NCBI RefSeq assembly: GCF_014805625.2
Contig: NW_023998416.1
Location: 30,816,068-30,880,067 of the forward strand
Length of the DNA stretch: 64,000 bases
Source: Glossina fuscipes
Taxonomy: Eukaryota > Arthropoda > Insecta > Diptera > Glossinidae
Direction of reading: 5' to 3'
How positions within the stretch are numbered: position 1 is the first letter of the stretch; each line of letters starts with the position of its first letter. The notes under the pieces are model-generated. The model did not search any database. It worked only from the letters and a program-made list of their open reading frames with translations, and had not been told where the DNA came from. The position numbers and the translations under genes were made by a program. Below are positions 11,640-24,505 of this stretch, in pieces.

Positions 11640-14140
11640 ACCGGAATTCGGGATCAACATACGCAAAAACGCAAAAGTGCGTTACTCTCGAAAGGAGGGC
11701 TTAAAAAGTAAAATTGCCGCTAAGCTATACAAATTCGTTTGGTTTACATAAGTGAATCAAATTTATTTAATTTTATTTTTATATTTATTTATTTATCTCA
11801 ATTGTATTACGTGTGCTTGAAAACACATGAAACAGCGGAAAATATCTGAAAATGTGGAAAATGAAGTTATTATACTTGAAGGCATAAAATCATTAGAAAA
11901 ACGTTGCCTATCGTTAGTGTGTTTTAAAAATGAAATAAGTTTAAATTTAAATGAGATCACGAAATTAGGAAAATTTAATGAAATTTTTTTTTTTTTCAAT
12001 TTTTCATAATTTTCCCTGTAAAACTTCAAATAAAAAAAAAAGAAGAGGCAAAAAAGCAAAAACTTTAGTCAGCTACCAATGTTCACTGTCATCACTGCAT
12101 TGTGTACGGTCAAAAAACGCATCAACGTCCACCAACGTCATCAGTATAAATGACGGTGTCCGCTATGTTGTTGTCATTATATTGTTTTATTTATCAACAC
12201 TTCGGTATCATCGCAAAACGCGTACGCATGCATGCGGGCATTGCATTGAATTTGCCAGCAAGTCCGCCAAGTCGCCAAGTTCCACTTTGTTAAGCAAATA
12301 TAAAAAATATTTGTTCTCATAAATGAAAATTACCTTCAGCAAGTGGACATATTTATACCCTCAGATAGTTGTTACTCTACCATAGATACATAATAAAATA
12401 AACGTGTACAACATAATGTTTTCTTCCTTTTTCGACGCATTCGTACGTATTCCGATTGTTAATCAACTTTATGTTATGTTCATACGTGAATCAGGCTCAA
12501 CGTCACACATGCACTATATTGTATTGCATAGGTACGAGTGAATAACGTGAGCTGTTAACACAAAAACTTGTTAGAGAAGTTTTATTTTTGCCTTTTTTGT
12601 TTTCACTGAACGAGCGTCGGGTTGCTGATCGCATAAATTATGTTTATGAACAAATGAATGGTTTTCAATCAACATTACTTTAAATTGATTTCGAATTTTT
12701 GAGACATCGTTAATAATTTATGGCATAGTCAATGAAAGTATGCAACGTAAAATTCACAATATGCATAAATAAATCAAAAAGGACCACTATTTATTTGGCA
12801 AAAAAAAAACAAAAAAAAGCTGATGATTTTTGGCTGAGACAAATCGAAATGTGGCAGTCACCTAAAACCGGTCAGGGAATATTCAACACCTTTATTTTAT
12901 ATATATTATAATTTTTATCATAACACACAAAATTCAAGTAAAAACCGTTTAGCAGGGTAAGGCCGCTGTGAAATACCGCACAAAGCTTCGCCTAATATAT
13001 TGTTTCAATCTAAAGGCATATTTTTCGTGACAGGCTTTAAGCGACGACGTAGACTGACCTGATCCAAATTTAATTATATTAATTTTTTCATAGAAAACCT
13101 GACTCTCCTGTATCTACTTTTGCCCTAATATACTAAGTTATAGACGTTGTTGGCATTTAAAGATTTTTCCTTATGAAAGTCAACTCTTCTGTGTTGTGTT
13201 CGGGTACAAAACAATGACCTATATGTTCCAAATTTGGTTTATGAATACGAATTTTTACAGTTTTTTGCCATATAAGGTGTGGAAGCTTTTATATGGTGTA
13301 AGGCATAAAAAATAAACATACGTTTCGATAAAGTTGATTTATGTGTCAAAGTACTGCAACGCACCTATTTTCATCAAAAAGTGTTGAAAAGCGAGCTTTT
13401 TTTAAGAACCTACTTTTCATGGTGTTTGCCGGAGAAGTTGTCCCATTCCCAAATTCACCTAATTTTTCACATCCATTTAGTGTACCGAGACATCTTTACG
13501 CATCTAATTATTCTTTCCAAGTACAGCCTTACACGTAAAGCGGTCGTAGAATTGATACGTTTTGATTATTAATGGGGTTCATGGGAGAGGGAAAGTTGCG
13601 ATCTGCAGGTTCCACACATGAAAACATGGATAAACATTACACGAAAGGACGAATAGATAATCTTAAGTCATTCTAAACTGATCAGTATAACAAAAGGACG
13701 AGTCCATGTTAAAGTCCTCCGCATAAACTTAAGATGTTTCCTGTTCAACGAACGTTTACTTTTAGGAGGAATGTTTAAATGGGATAAGTTGAAGCAATTG
13801 CTCAATACCACCTAAATTTCGCACGTTGTCTTAATTATTAAGCTGAAATGCTATTTCTTACCGATTTTTGTCGATAGACCCTGAATTATGCAAGTTTTTT
13901 CACATAACGACTTTTCTCAATGTACCTTTCCATGCAAAACACGGTCCTGAAAGTTTTCAAGAGGGGTGATCAAACCGAATCAATATACCGAATTTTACCA
14001 ACATAAAAAATGTGCGGCATATAAAAAGAAAAAAAAAATCATTTAGAAAACATTGCTTATGCTTAGGCGTTTTAAATTGAAAGTTTTGAAAAAGTTTTCG
14101 AAAAAAAATATTTTTGATGAAAAAAGTTAATAATTATAAT

Positions 14141-14152
14141 AAAAAAAAAAAA
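14141..14152 (-). terminator. RNA polymerase III terminator of tRNA-Gln
   Basis: Twelve consecutive T on the minus strand, beginning 12 bases after the 3' end of the tRNA. This is a strong pol III stop and would give a short 3' trailer. Confidence 0.8.
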
Positions 14153-14163
14153 GAAATTTCCGC

Positions 14164-14235
14164 AGGTTCCACTGAGACTTGAACTCAGATCGCAGGATTC
14201 AGAGTCCTGAGTGCTAACCATTACACCATGGAACC
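14164..14235 (-). tRNA. tRNA-Gln, anticodon CUG
   Basis: The minus strand folds into a complete cloverleaf of 72 bases without CCA. The seven-base acceptor stem GGTTCCA pairs with TGGAACC. The D arm is GTG/CAC. The anticodon stem CAGGA/TCCTG encloses the loop CTCTGAA, giving anticodon CTG (14200-14202 on the complement). The T arm CTGAG-TTCAAGT-CTCAG is fully paired. It closely resembles the glutamine tRNA of flies, has no intron, and shows no mismatch in the acceptor, anticodon or T stems. The internal A and B boxes are intact, so it should be transcribed by RNA polymerase III. It is isolated: no other tRNA gene is visible in the window. Confidence 0.96.
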
Positions 14236-14958
14236 CATTTGATAGTTAAGTAATGTAGATGAGTTTTTTGCGAAATTTTTGGACACAACGTTGTGAAGTA
14301 TAATGGCATAAAATTTATGTGATGTTTTTTTCCTTCTTTCCCCTCCCCCTTTTCCATTTTGAAAAAACCGATAGGATTTCTTTTAGTGATAATATAGTCT
14401 TTTCATATTCTTTGATTACTTTCGTTATTATCGTACGTATTATGCATATGTATCTATCTATATGTGCACATACATCTATGGATTGTTACAAATGTAGAAT
14501 AGACAATGAAAAAAGAGAGAAGTTTTAATCCTCAAATTGAAAATTTGCGGAAATTAATCATTTGCGTTGCTGCGTAAACAATTAATCCAACTCAAGTAAC
14601 TGTCAGAGAGAATCAAAATCTAGACAAACAGCGGGAAGAGAGCTAAAAAAAAATTTATTTTTTTTTTTGCTTTGCTATGGATATATGCAGACTCTGTCAG
14701 CATTCATACGGTGGTATGGATTTTGATCTGTATATGTGTGGTTTGTTATAATAGGTTGGCAATAAATCTTGAGTTTGTGTTAATTTGCAATTCCGATTTC
14801 AATTTTACAATTTCTGGTGTTTCCTTTAACAAGCTTATGTTAGCAGTCATGCACGCACAACTACTCTCTTCACTCATGTACGTACACGCGTATAGACTGT
14901 GAAGTCTATCAGAAAAATACCAGAAATCCTGCAAAACCGCAATCAGTTCCTGTTGGTT

Positions 14959-15010
14959 TCTCCGTCTCCGTCTCCGTCTCCGTCTCCGTCTCCTTCTCGG
15001 TCTCCTTCTC
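14959..15010. repeat. (CCGTCT)n hexanucleotide repeat
   Basis: Five perfect TCTCCG units followed by degenerate tctcct units. It is unusually GC-rich for the window. Confidence 0.92.
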
Positions 15011-15530
15011 TTATATGCTTATCGACTCAACCTTACGTGTAGTTGGAGTATCAATGCTGCCTCAATTTTAATGGCAAACAGTGTGGTTTCCTTTTTCCGT
15101 TTGTGATTGGATAGAAAGATGGATAGCGCCCTCCACTGTATGTATACATTTGTGGGTGTTTAACCGTGTATGCGTGATATGGTGTGGCTGGTCTGGTGTC
15201 TATCGTTTCCATTGAGCCGTAAGCTATTTTGAATGACATACATACGATTGGTGTTCAAACGTTTAGTAACAAATCTATAAACATATGTTTGTTCAGGTCT
15301 CCTCGTTTGCTGTTGCTGCTCGCTAAAGCGCTCACTGTACATGGCACAGTTAAATAGCATAAAACACCCGTTTGGACATTTCTGTAAACCATGTAAATTT
15401 CAATATTTGTTCTCCTCTCCCTGAAACAGAACACATTTTTTGCACTCTCGGTTATTTTATTTTCCGGCATATATTATATTTTAAAAATTTCACTTCATAT
15501 TTTCACATGTACATATGCATATATACTCAT

Positions 15531-15553
15531 ACACACACACACACACACACACA
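15531..15553. repeat. (AC)n microsatellite
   Basis: About eleven perfect AC units. Confidence 0.95.
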
Positions 15554-16478
15554 AATACGAATATGTTGGCCAATGTAAATTCGTTCCGTGTTTCAATTTT
15601 TCGCTTTTAATCTGCAAAATTTCGGTATTTAAACTGACAGACATACGGATTTGATCAATTAATTTGACTAACACCGGTCATTTATCATGTCTGTATGTCA
15701 TAGGATTTGATTTCAACAATGAAAAAGGGTTACACATTGTAATTGTTATTGTTGTTGTTAGCTTTTAGTTTATATGCGTACGGTTGTTCCTGTGTTAACT
15801 TTGTTTCTAGTGTTGTGTGTGATGTGCTTGGCTATATTGTGTAGTCATTCGATTTGCACTTGAAATTCACAGGCACTCTACTTTAAAGCAATTGATATGA
15901 TTTCTCCGTGTAAGACAAAGGTACAAACACATTTACCCAGGAATTCATCAATTTTAATCCATGAATTTATTATATGAAATGTAATAAATTGTAACTTAAG
16001 CAAAGGAAGCAATCGACCACTTTTTAAGTTTTTAATTTATTAAATTATAGTGTAATTATAAACAAAAAAAAAGTATAGCCTCTTTATTTCTTAAATATTC
16101 GTATATTGCCTTGCCTTTACGAGGTGATGATTATGATCGATTAAAGTTATTTTATTAACAAAAGTTGTACCCATATATCTGTGGATTTCGGTAATTGAAA
16201 TAAAAAAAAAATTTACTGAAGCCTCGAAAAGTCGGTTGCAGAAATTTTCATTTTTTTCATTTAGCCACAAGCAAGTGTAAAAATAAATGCGATGGTAGAT
16301 GAAGATTGTTTTTCGAGAGTATTGTTGGTTTTAATCAAACGCAACGTTCACGATTCCAATTTTGAAAACTGAAAGAAAATCAAAATATAATAATCGGTGG
16401 AGGGCTTCCTTTAAATACCCTACATTACATAGCCAGACGCAATCAAGATGAAAACACATCTCTTCTTCTTCAGACGAT

Positions 16479-16515
16479 TCTCTGCGCTGTGTAGAAATGA
16501 ATCTCTGCGCTGTGT
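16479..16515. repeat. 14-base word repeated with a 23-base period
   Basis: TCTCTGCGCTGTGT occurs at 16479-16492 and 16502-16515. It is a local duplication inside an otherwise unremarkable stretch. Confidence 0.75.
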
Positions 16516-16825
16516 TCGATGAGAACACGAAGTTGTTTGTCTGAACATTAAAAAAGTCAGTCAAGATCTGAATCTATTTCAAGTTGCTGTGGATTTAGCG
16601 TACCTCCGTGCAAACTGACTATATCGTTCTAGGAAGGAGGTGTGAAGGCACAGGATTTAGGACAAAGAAGGAGGAGAAAAATTTTCGGGCGCTTTTCTTC
16701 AAAGATTGCTCTTAAATTGTAGAGTGTTTAAGTCTTTAATAACCATAATAATCTCGGTTATTATTTAACTTAATTGTTTTAACGGCTAATTTCGGCTTTT
16801 TGTTGTTTTTTATTTTTAATTTTTT

Positions 16826-17168
16826 ATACTCACCACTACTTATTTAATATAGGTATATAAAGTTTGTGCGGATGTATACAGCACCAAGAAGGACTTGTGA
16901 TAAACTCATTTTTGATTATAAATCATCTCATCTGTCCGTCTGTCCGCCTGAGATCGCTCCATATGTTATTGTGTTTAACCTACAGGTCGCAATTTAATAA
17001 ACATTTTGATGAAATTTTTTTGTACACTGACGTACTTTCGCCGAAGAACGAACGTTTTTGAAAATGATTCGGCACCGAACACTTTCCATAAAACGCCATA
17101 CATAGAAATGTCGTTATATGAATAATTGTGAGATGATGTAGGGTATTTAATATAGAGCCGCTATGGTG
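16826..17168 (+). repeat. Dispersed repeat copy (tgcggatgtatg family)
   Basis: Starts at a tttttatactcacc motif, followed by agtttgtgcggatgtata, caccaagaaggac, the ctgtccgtctgtccgcctg core, an aacctacaggtcgcaat block, and a 3' part ending gatgtagggtatttaat and ctatggtg. The order of blocks is the same as in the copies near 30.4, 35.9 and 46.2 kb. There is no coding capacity. Confidence 0.6.
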
Positions 17169-17594
17169 TTTTCATCTACTTAAATATTATTTATCATTTA
17201 ATTTTGCGTTAACGAGAGAACTAAAAATTTTCAAAAAAATTTTTTTAGATCTGAATAGTAATAATGATTTTTCAGACAAGAAATTTGATTTTTTCTACGT
17301 TAACAGTATACCGTATAATCTTCTTACATCTGCTTGCATTTTAAAAAAAGAAAAATTTCAGTAAATAGCAATCGATGTGGATGAAAATAATGCTTGCATC
17401 TAGTATATGTTGAAAAGTACTATACACAGTTTAATGCATATCTGTAGTCGGTTATGGAATCCATAAATAAAATTACAATTTTCTCGGGTCATTCCATATC
17501 CTATACGTATCAAACAGAAATAACATTTTCGGCATTTTTAATAACATTTAAAATTTAACGATATTCCTTTGTCGTACAATAATGCACTCACTCA

Positions 17595-17612
17595 TGCCGC
17601 TCGATGGCGGCA
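17595..17612. repeat. GC-rich hairpin
   Basis: Arms TGCCGC and GCGGCA around TCGATG, within AT-rich DNA. No gene context. Confidence 0.6.
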
Positions 17613-19345
17613 GCATCAATTCATTTAGTTTAGGTTAGCCCGAGTTTCCTTCCTTAAAATAGGCAATATGCGTTCTCCTTTTTTCCTTTGTTTACGCTGT
17701 GTGTGTTTGTGTAAATGCAATTATTACTTTCAAATTGATATTTATGAAGCCATTTATGAAATGTTTTTCCAGCACACATTTTGTGGCAATGCAAACATTT
17801 TTCTGAAAATGCAATGAAAATTGCAATGCAGCCGTTGCAGTAACAAGCGACATGAATTCCAACCATTAAATGAACAACAACAGTCGAGAAAAATCAACAG
17901 AGAAAGATATTATGTTTCGTATAACGGATGCTGGTTGCGTACGACGATGATAGGGGAAAGGAAAGCAGAAAATCACTTTTGTGGTAGTAGTTAACGAATA
18001 GTATATAATTTTAACGTTATCCTCTCTCTAAAACAAGCAAGTAACAGAAAAGAGAAAGGCGAACGCGAGTTAAGTCGAATACTGTAATACCCATAGTCGT
18101 CGCCTATTAAATTTCTACACTTCCGCCGTTGTCATCTAGTTCCAAGTTAATCAATCCGTTTATATCCATTTAGGAAAAATATGAAATAAGGGACAGTCAA
18201 CGTAAGACGAGTTATGTTTTAAAAAAACAAAGCTCTTTGTTCGATCTTCGCAAATTTTCGTACATCGCAAATATCTTAGCGAAGAAAACAACAACTTTTT
18301 CTCTGATCAAGCCATTATGGAATCTAGTCCCTTGTCAACAGAATAAAGGACAGACGGACACACTGGCCTGCTGAAGAATGCATATTTGATGAAAACCCAA
18401 AATGGTATATCGGAAATCTTGGCGCAGGAGCTCTTTTCAGTCAGGTCGTTACACATAGGTGGAAAGGTGAAGCTGATAATCTCAGCTTTCCTGTGTTGGT
18501 CGTAAAAAAAAGAATGACGCTGCATATATAGTTCTCGATATAAAAAAAAGGGTGCGAGAGTGTTCAAGTAAATGCAACTTGTGCTGCTGCAATGATATGC
18601 AATTCAAATGCTACTGCATTTTGTAACCTACACAATACCGAGTGTGGTATATGCAGCTATCGCTATAAGCGTATAACGTAACTTGCTGTCTTTGTCTCTT
18701 TGTCTATCTATATTTTCTCAGTGTTTGTTTTCCTTTTTTTTTTACGCGCATTTTCATTTTTGAGCTCTGTCGCCGTTAAATGTTTATTAATTTTATTGAA
18801 CAATTAATTAAATGCCACAATATTGCAATAAGCCATCATGCATTTGCCCCAACTGCTTTATGCTTTATACCGTACCACATCACCATATAATCAAAACCTT
18901 ATGACGATGACAATAACCAGGATATGATGTTCATGTCGGTGCAGACAATCTCCTGAGCATCGGCAAAAAAAAGAACAAAAAGCGAAATAAACGGTAAAGA
19001 AAACAAATGTGTAAACTGTAATCACTCCATTTTGCTGGACTGTGAAGCTCACGTGGTTCCTCTTGTATCGCACATATTCGCTGGCATACTGCACCCCTTG
19101 ACTATGTAAAAGTCAAAGTCAAATGTTTATGCTGAAATTAAAATACCGCAAAAACGACACATGAGCCGTACAACAACTTTGTTTTAATATTTTTGTATGT
19201 TTGCCTTTCGCGTTTTCACTCTCTTTTTTTTTTTTGTTGCTCTATAAATTGACTTTTAAAAGTCGATGCATTTGTGTCTATATGAGTGCAGCATATGTTT
19301 TCTGACTTGCACTCAATTAAATTGCAGTTGCATCTACAGCCGTAT

Positions 19346-19366
19346 TGCATTTAAATGCATGCAAAT
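19346..19366. promoter_or_regulatory. 14-bp palindrome joined to a perfect octamer (POU) site
   Basis: TGCATTTAAATGCA (19346-19359) is a perfect palindrome and overlaps the octamer ATGCAAAT (19359-19366), the classical POU-domain site. ATTGAATTGCAA follows. It is a possible enhancer element in non-repeat DNA; function is inferred. Confidence 0.35.
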
Positions 19367-20674
19367 TGAATTGCAACAAGGATTTAGGAGATGAACTGAA
19401 AAGGGTATCGCGCAAATAGCAAATGGTTTTTATGGGTTTGGAGGAGTTTGAAGGTAAGGGGTGGATTTCCAACTTTGTCGTCAAATTCGAAAAATTCTTT
19501 TTTGCTTTTCAGACCTAATTTATACACATTTCATTATAATCTAACGTGGAAATTTTTAACTCACCGGATAAACCTTGGTCATATAGTGGGTTGAGCGATG
19601 CGATCAAAACCGCTGAAATAAGCGAATTCCCTGCTCTATGCTAGACAATATAGATATCGCAAGTGTGTTTAAAGCGACTTGAAACGAAAATTAAGGTTGA
19701 ATCTCCCACTACGCTAGGCGGGCAATTTTTTCCACAAACGGGTTAACTTTGATGTCCACATCACGGCGAAGCTCAGATCAAGGCCTAATTATCAGCGTCA
19801 TAAAAGTAGTGTAACAGTAAATGGTTAGTGTGCCGAGTTTATTGTATTTCGCGTTACAATACTCTCTTTGTGTAAGCACACTACAGACTTTCTTATGGTG
19901 CGTAAAACTTTTCTCTAGAAAGCTTTTTATTCGTAACAGATTTTTTATCTGGAAAATATAAAATACATCATAAGTGTATTGGGTACCACCTAATCTACGC
20001 TTGTTTCTTTCGATGGAGTTTGTAAGGAAACTTTATAAATACATATATCGAGTTTCTTGTATGATAGAATTTAGTCATATTCTCCATCGCGTCTGCTTGG
20101 CTAAAGCAGTGTTAATCTATGTTTTTGCTTTCCTTAAGTCAAGCTAGAGATTGCAAGTCTAGGCCTAAGTTCATGTACAGTGTACAGCAACAATTTGTGT
20201 ATTATAAAGGGATTATTACAATTAACAAATTAGTGTATATCAGATTGTAACTGAATATGAATGAAATAGATAAATAAATAATTAAATAATTAAAAGATAA
20301 AAAATAAAAAATAACGTTACCAATTTATACTTGCTTAATTTACGCGTTAAAGTATCGATAACACTACCGCATGCAGCGCGTATACCTGCGAGATATGTAG
20401 ATTATCAAAATAAATGTATATATAAGAATAAACACTTGTCTGTCATAGACAGTTTTTGATTTGAATTTCCATTATTTATGCAAGCGTTTTTCAAAAAAAT
20501 TATCAATTTCGAAAAAAAATTCGTGCGAAGAAATGATTTAAAATTATTCAGAGAAAAGAAATTTTCAAGTGCCCTTAGTGTAAAGACTAAATGGCCTTTT
20601 ATGGTAGGAGGACTAAATGGACAAAATATAATCACCGTTTCATCCATTCGTTTATACAGCTTTTCTCCCTCCTA

Positions 20675-20711
20675 GTCTCTCTCTCTTTCTCTCTCTCTCT
20701 CTTTCTTTCTC
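20675..20711. repeat. (CT)n-rich tract
   Basis: CT units with TTTC interruptions; the complement is a GAGA-type tract. Confidence 0.9.
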
Positions 20712-23700
20712 GTGTGTTTCCCATGCAAATATCCCACAAGTGCTAAACTATGGCTTTGCGACAAGTGGCTTACTCTACTCTACGTTCACTTTTTTGCTTT
20801 ATTGTGTGTGTACTTTGGCAAGGATTTAGATTTTCCGGTTGAATTTTTGGCTTTTGTTGAATTTGCTTTACCAGTTTTTACATTTTATTGTTATTCAGGC
20901 TGCCTTCTTTCCTTGTTTTGCTTATTTTGGCAATTTTCTCACACCCGCCCAACCAAACACATGACAAAATTTATGCCGTTGGCTTTTGTTTTTCTATTTC
21001 AATTGAAATCCGTTGTTCAAGTTCACTTCTCAGTTCAGTTGAGTAGTTGGCGGCACTTGTTGAATAACATTCAACTTACAAGTAAATACACGAATACAGC
21101 AAAATATCATCCTTTTGGGTTGTGGTTTTTTCAAGTTCTTTTCTAAAAAAAAAAAAAAAAAAGCAAAAATGAGAAAAGTTTGCTTTACTTACCTTCTCCC
21201 CCTTTTTCTGTAATTTTAAAAGAAAAACACAAATTGCAAAGAATAAAAGGGGATTTTTTTTCTGAATTTTTGTGAGAAAATGTCATTTGGTTTAGTATTT
21301 GTGTTTAAAACCTTCTCGGGAGAGATGGGGCTCTTTCTTTTTGTTGTTTTTCTATATAAGCGTTAAGTGGCTTTGACACTCGTTTGCAAAGTTAACAACA
21401 ACAAATAAACAAAAAAAAAAAAAAATAAATAAAAATAAAACTATGCTTATGTAATATAAGCAAGATAAACAAAGTGATGGGAAGTCGTATAAAGCGAAAT
21501 CCCTTGACAATTTACTAATGGGTAATATATAGCATTTAAACGAGTTTTATTTACATTTAGTTATGAAAAAATTGAATGTTTTTGAATTGCTGTTTGACTC
21601 GTAGTCACTCGTAGGAGAGAAAAGAAATAAACATTCCAACCACAGTGGCCATTCATCGTCTCGTGGAGGCTACTGTCAACTTTTCAACTTTAATGATTTC
21701 TGTGTAGTCGCCCACTGATTTGGAGCCAGCAACTTCCCTAAGAACAAGTTGGCTTAAGAAAGAGGAGCGGACGTTTTTCTTAAGTAACCTCCAGACAAAG
21801 GCGATATTCCGCTGGTACCTACCCAAGGCATTTAAGCCTTTAAATATTTCGGATTTTTTAAGTAAGAAAGTATATCGCCAATCCAAAGTCAAATTCTTCT
21901 CAACCAAATTCAAATGCTGCTGAATCGTAATGAACAGGAACTAAACTCGTATGTACATCTAAAGCGCAAAAGATAATGATCTATAAGATTCGCTCCTTCT
22001 ATTTGAAGAGCGCTTCTCAGCAGACGCGCTCTTACAAAACGACGTGGAATTGTTAAGAATTCCACCTGACCCATTTGCCGTTTCAAACGGCACCAAAATG
22101 CCGAAAGACATAACAGGTGTGAGGTGAATTTTCTACTTGAAGACGGAAAGGAATGAAATCTTTGGCCTCCCCATTGCAAAACCCATCCAAAAAATGTTAG
22201 CAGTGCTGTGCTGCAATGTGATATCATCTTGGTCATCTGACATTGTTGCTTCAATTGCAGACTTACCGCTCGTCTTAGCAACAATCCCCCTCTCGAGACT
22301 ATATCTAAAGAATGTTCACAAAAGATCAATGATCCCTCGGACACTGAATTCGTATCCTATCCAAAAGATGAGAAAACTGGCCGCTAGCACTGGATAGTAT
22401 TTTACTAAGCATCTTGCAACATTTTTTTAAATAAATATTACATTCTTCTAAAAAATAGCAACAACTTCTCTTCATTACTAATATATTCCTAGTTATTGCC
22501 TGAAAGCTAATATGAGTTGAGTTGTGAAACGTAGAGCAAAATATTTGTAGTGACTGTCGGAATTTGTTAAAGGCCACATCAAACAACCAAATTAAGAGAC
22601 CATAACGTAGACTGTGTCGTTAGGAATTGTAAAACTTGGTTTCTCGTCGTTTAACTCGTCCATATGTTTCTGGATAAATTAAAAAAAAAAATCCTGCACA
22701 AAAAATTTTTCAGATAATATTGAATTTACGCATGCGCAGTCATGACTTACATTTTATCTTCATGTTTCACAAGTGGGAAAATATGAGTTTTCCTGAACAT
22801 AAGGTTTCAATTAAATGATGGATTTTCTGTCTTCTCTCCGCCCTGGTCGTTCTATATCAGCTAGACTTTGTTCGCTCCCGATTTCTTAGACTTCACGGAT
22901 GACGAAGGATAAATTTTGCTAGACTCTAAGAGAACAAGGCGAATGGATTACCGCATAATTTACTTATTTCGCATCATCGACAGCATGGAAGCAAGGAAGG
23001 CGGAATCAAATTGTCATAAGCTCCTAAAAGAATAAAGAAGGGATAAGTCATTCTGATTGACCATGCTAGTAAGCATTAATCAGATTCGAGGCCATAACAG
23101 TGCCTTGTGCATATGATAATACTACCTTTTTATACCTAATCCCTATTGTCGTACCTTAGTAGTTTTCTTCTAAATCTTATAACTAATTGTGAAAGCAAAA
23201 CGAATAAATTGCCTTCGTTCAGTCAATTGTGGAAAGATTTGCGTGATTATGCTATGGATCGATATTTGTAGATCTATTCTTTGTAGATTTTCATTGTTAT
23301 TGTTGTTAACAGCAGTGGCATTTTTGTTAATTTATATAAAAAAGCCCGAACAAACCCGAGTTCAACAAGAATGTTATAGAGCGATACAGAACTAGCCTCC
23401 TTAACTTCGCTCAGCGTTCGCGCAAAAACGTTTTCCCAATTAACGTTCAGAAGTTTTCAGTTTTGATTGGTGGATAAAAAGGAAAGCGCACCTTTCTCTT
23501 GCGCGTATAACAAAAAAGGATTTTTTTTTCTAGTTTTTGCAAATAAATATTAATACCCGTTTTCGTAATTCGTTTGTACGCATCCACCTGCAGTGAGCAA
23601 GTTTTTAACTTTTCGAAAGTTATCTTTGATGTTATTGATTTGATTAGCTCGTTAATTAAATCAAAGATGATGATGATATTCTTTCCCGGAAATCAAATAA

Positions 23701-24473
23701 TTTCAGTTGTTTGTGTATCCTAATCTGAAATTTGTTTTTCATTTACTTTATGTGACACCTTTCTTCCAGTCATTAAATTGAGGCTTATGACTAAGCACGC
23801 TTTACGGATTACCATTACATATAAACAACAGAGTACCTTCAGAGATGTCTGCTTTACTTTGCTGATATCGTTGCTGTATACATTTCAAATATCAACAGGA
23901 CTCTAAAGCTTATCGCTGTTAAAACGTATTTGCACAGGCGATTGCCAAAAAACCAATAAGCGTAAAATTAAAAAAGAAAAAAAAAAAAAAAAAAAAAACT
24001 ATAGCCAAACTGCTATAAAATTTAGCAAAGCTTCGAAAGAAAAAGAGACAAACGGGGGGGCATAAAAAGAAGAAAAATAAACAAGAGGGGACTCTCTCTT
24101 TTCGGAATAGATAAACAAGGATAAGCATAGCAAAAGGAGATGATGCTTTAAAATATTGAAACAATAACGAGTACAACAGCATAAGAGACATTGAATGAAG
24201 AAAGGAAATATGTAAATAAAAAATGTAAAGATTTTCGATATGCGATTAGATAGATGAAGGGATGGAGGATGGGAGGGAGAAGAGAAAATTATGGCTTATT
24301 GATGATCTGTGTCGTTGGTTTTGAATAAGGCAGTAAGTGATGGCAATAAAATTTGTTCAAGTAAAGAAAACCAACAATAATCGTATGATTAACGCTACGG
24401 TCCAACAAGAAGGTAAACGCAAGGATAACTTTTTGGTTTTAAGCAAAAGTCACGATTTCCTTAACTGAATTCA

Positions 24474-24480
<7 letters not shown>

Positions 24481-24505
<25 letters not shown>
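24481..24505. repeat. (TA)n microsatellite
   Basis: About eleven TA units followed by gtgtgcg. Confidence 0.95.

Larger units (their letters stand above)
8850..14140. other. Non-coding DNA between the OBP gene and tRNA-Gln
   Basis: Holds the (CAA)n tract at 10.95 kb and the inverted repeat at 11.62 kb. A tttataccctcagat motif at about 12.35 kb resembles the start of a higher-fly repeat but cannot be followed. No coding sequence is supported. Confidence 0.55.
14240..16820. other. Non-coding DNA with simple repeats
   Basis: Contains the hexanucleotide and AC repeats. Overlapping short frames near 15.05-15.58 kb occur on both strands without features of a protein family. Confidence 0.55.

Noticed and set aside
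13590..13620. tRNA-Gln fragment (gcaggttccac)
   Set aside because: Only 11 bases match the tRNA 3' end; expected by chance.
20712..21146. 144-codon plus-strand open frame
   Set aside because: Composed mainly of Phe, Leu, Cys and Tyr from T-rich DNA, with no family motif and no promoter context. It ends in a poly(A) run. Chance frame.
23189..23395. 68-codon frame with a possible membrane segment
   Set aside because: The first codon is GTG, which is not a normal eukaryotic start, and there is no upstream exon or family similarity.
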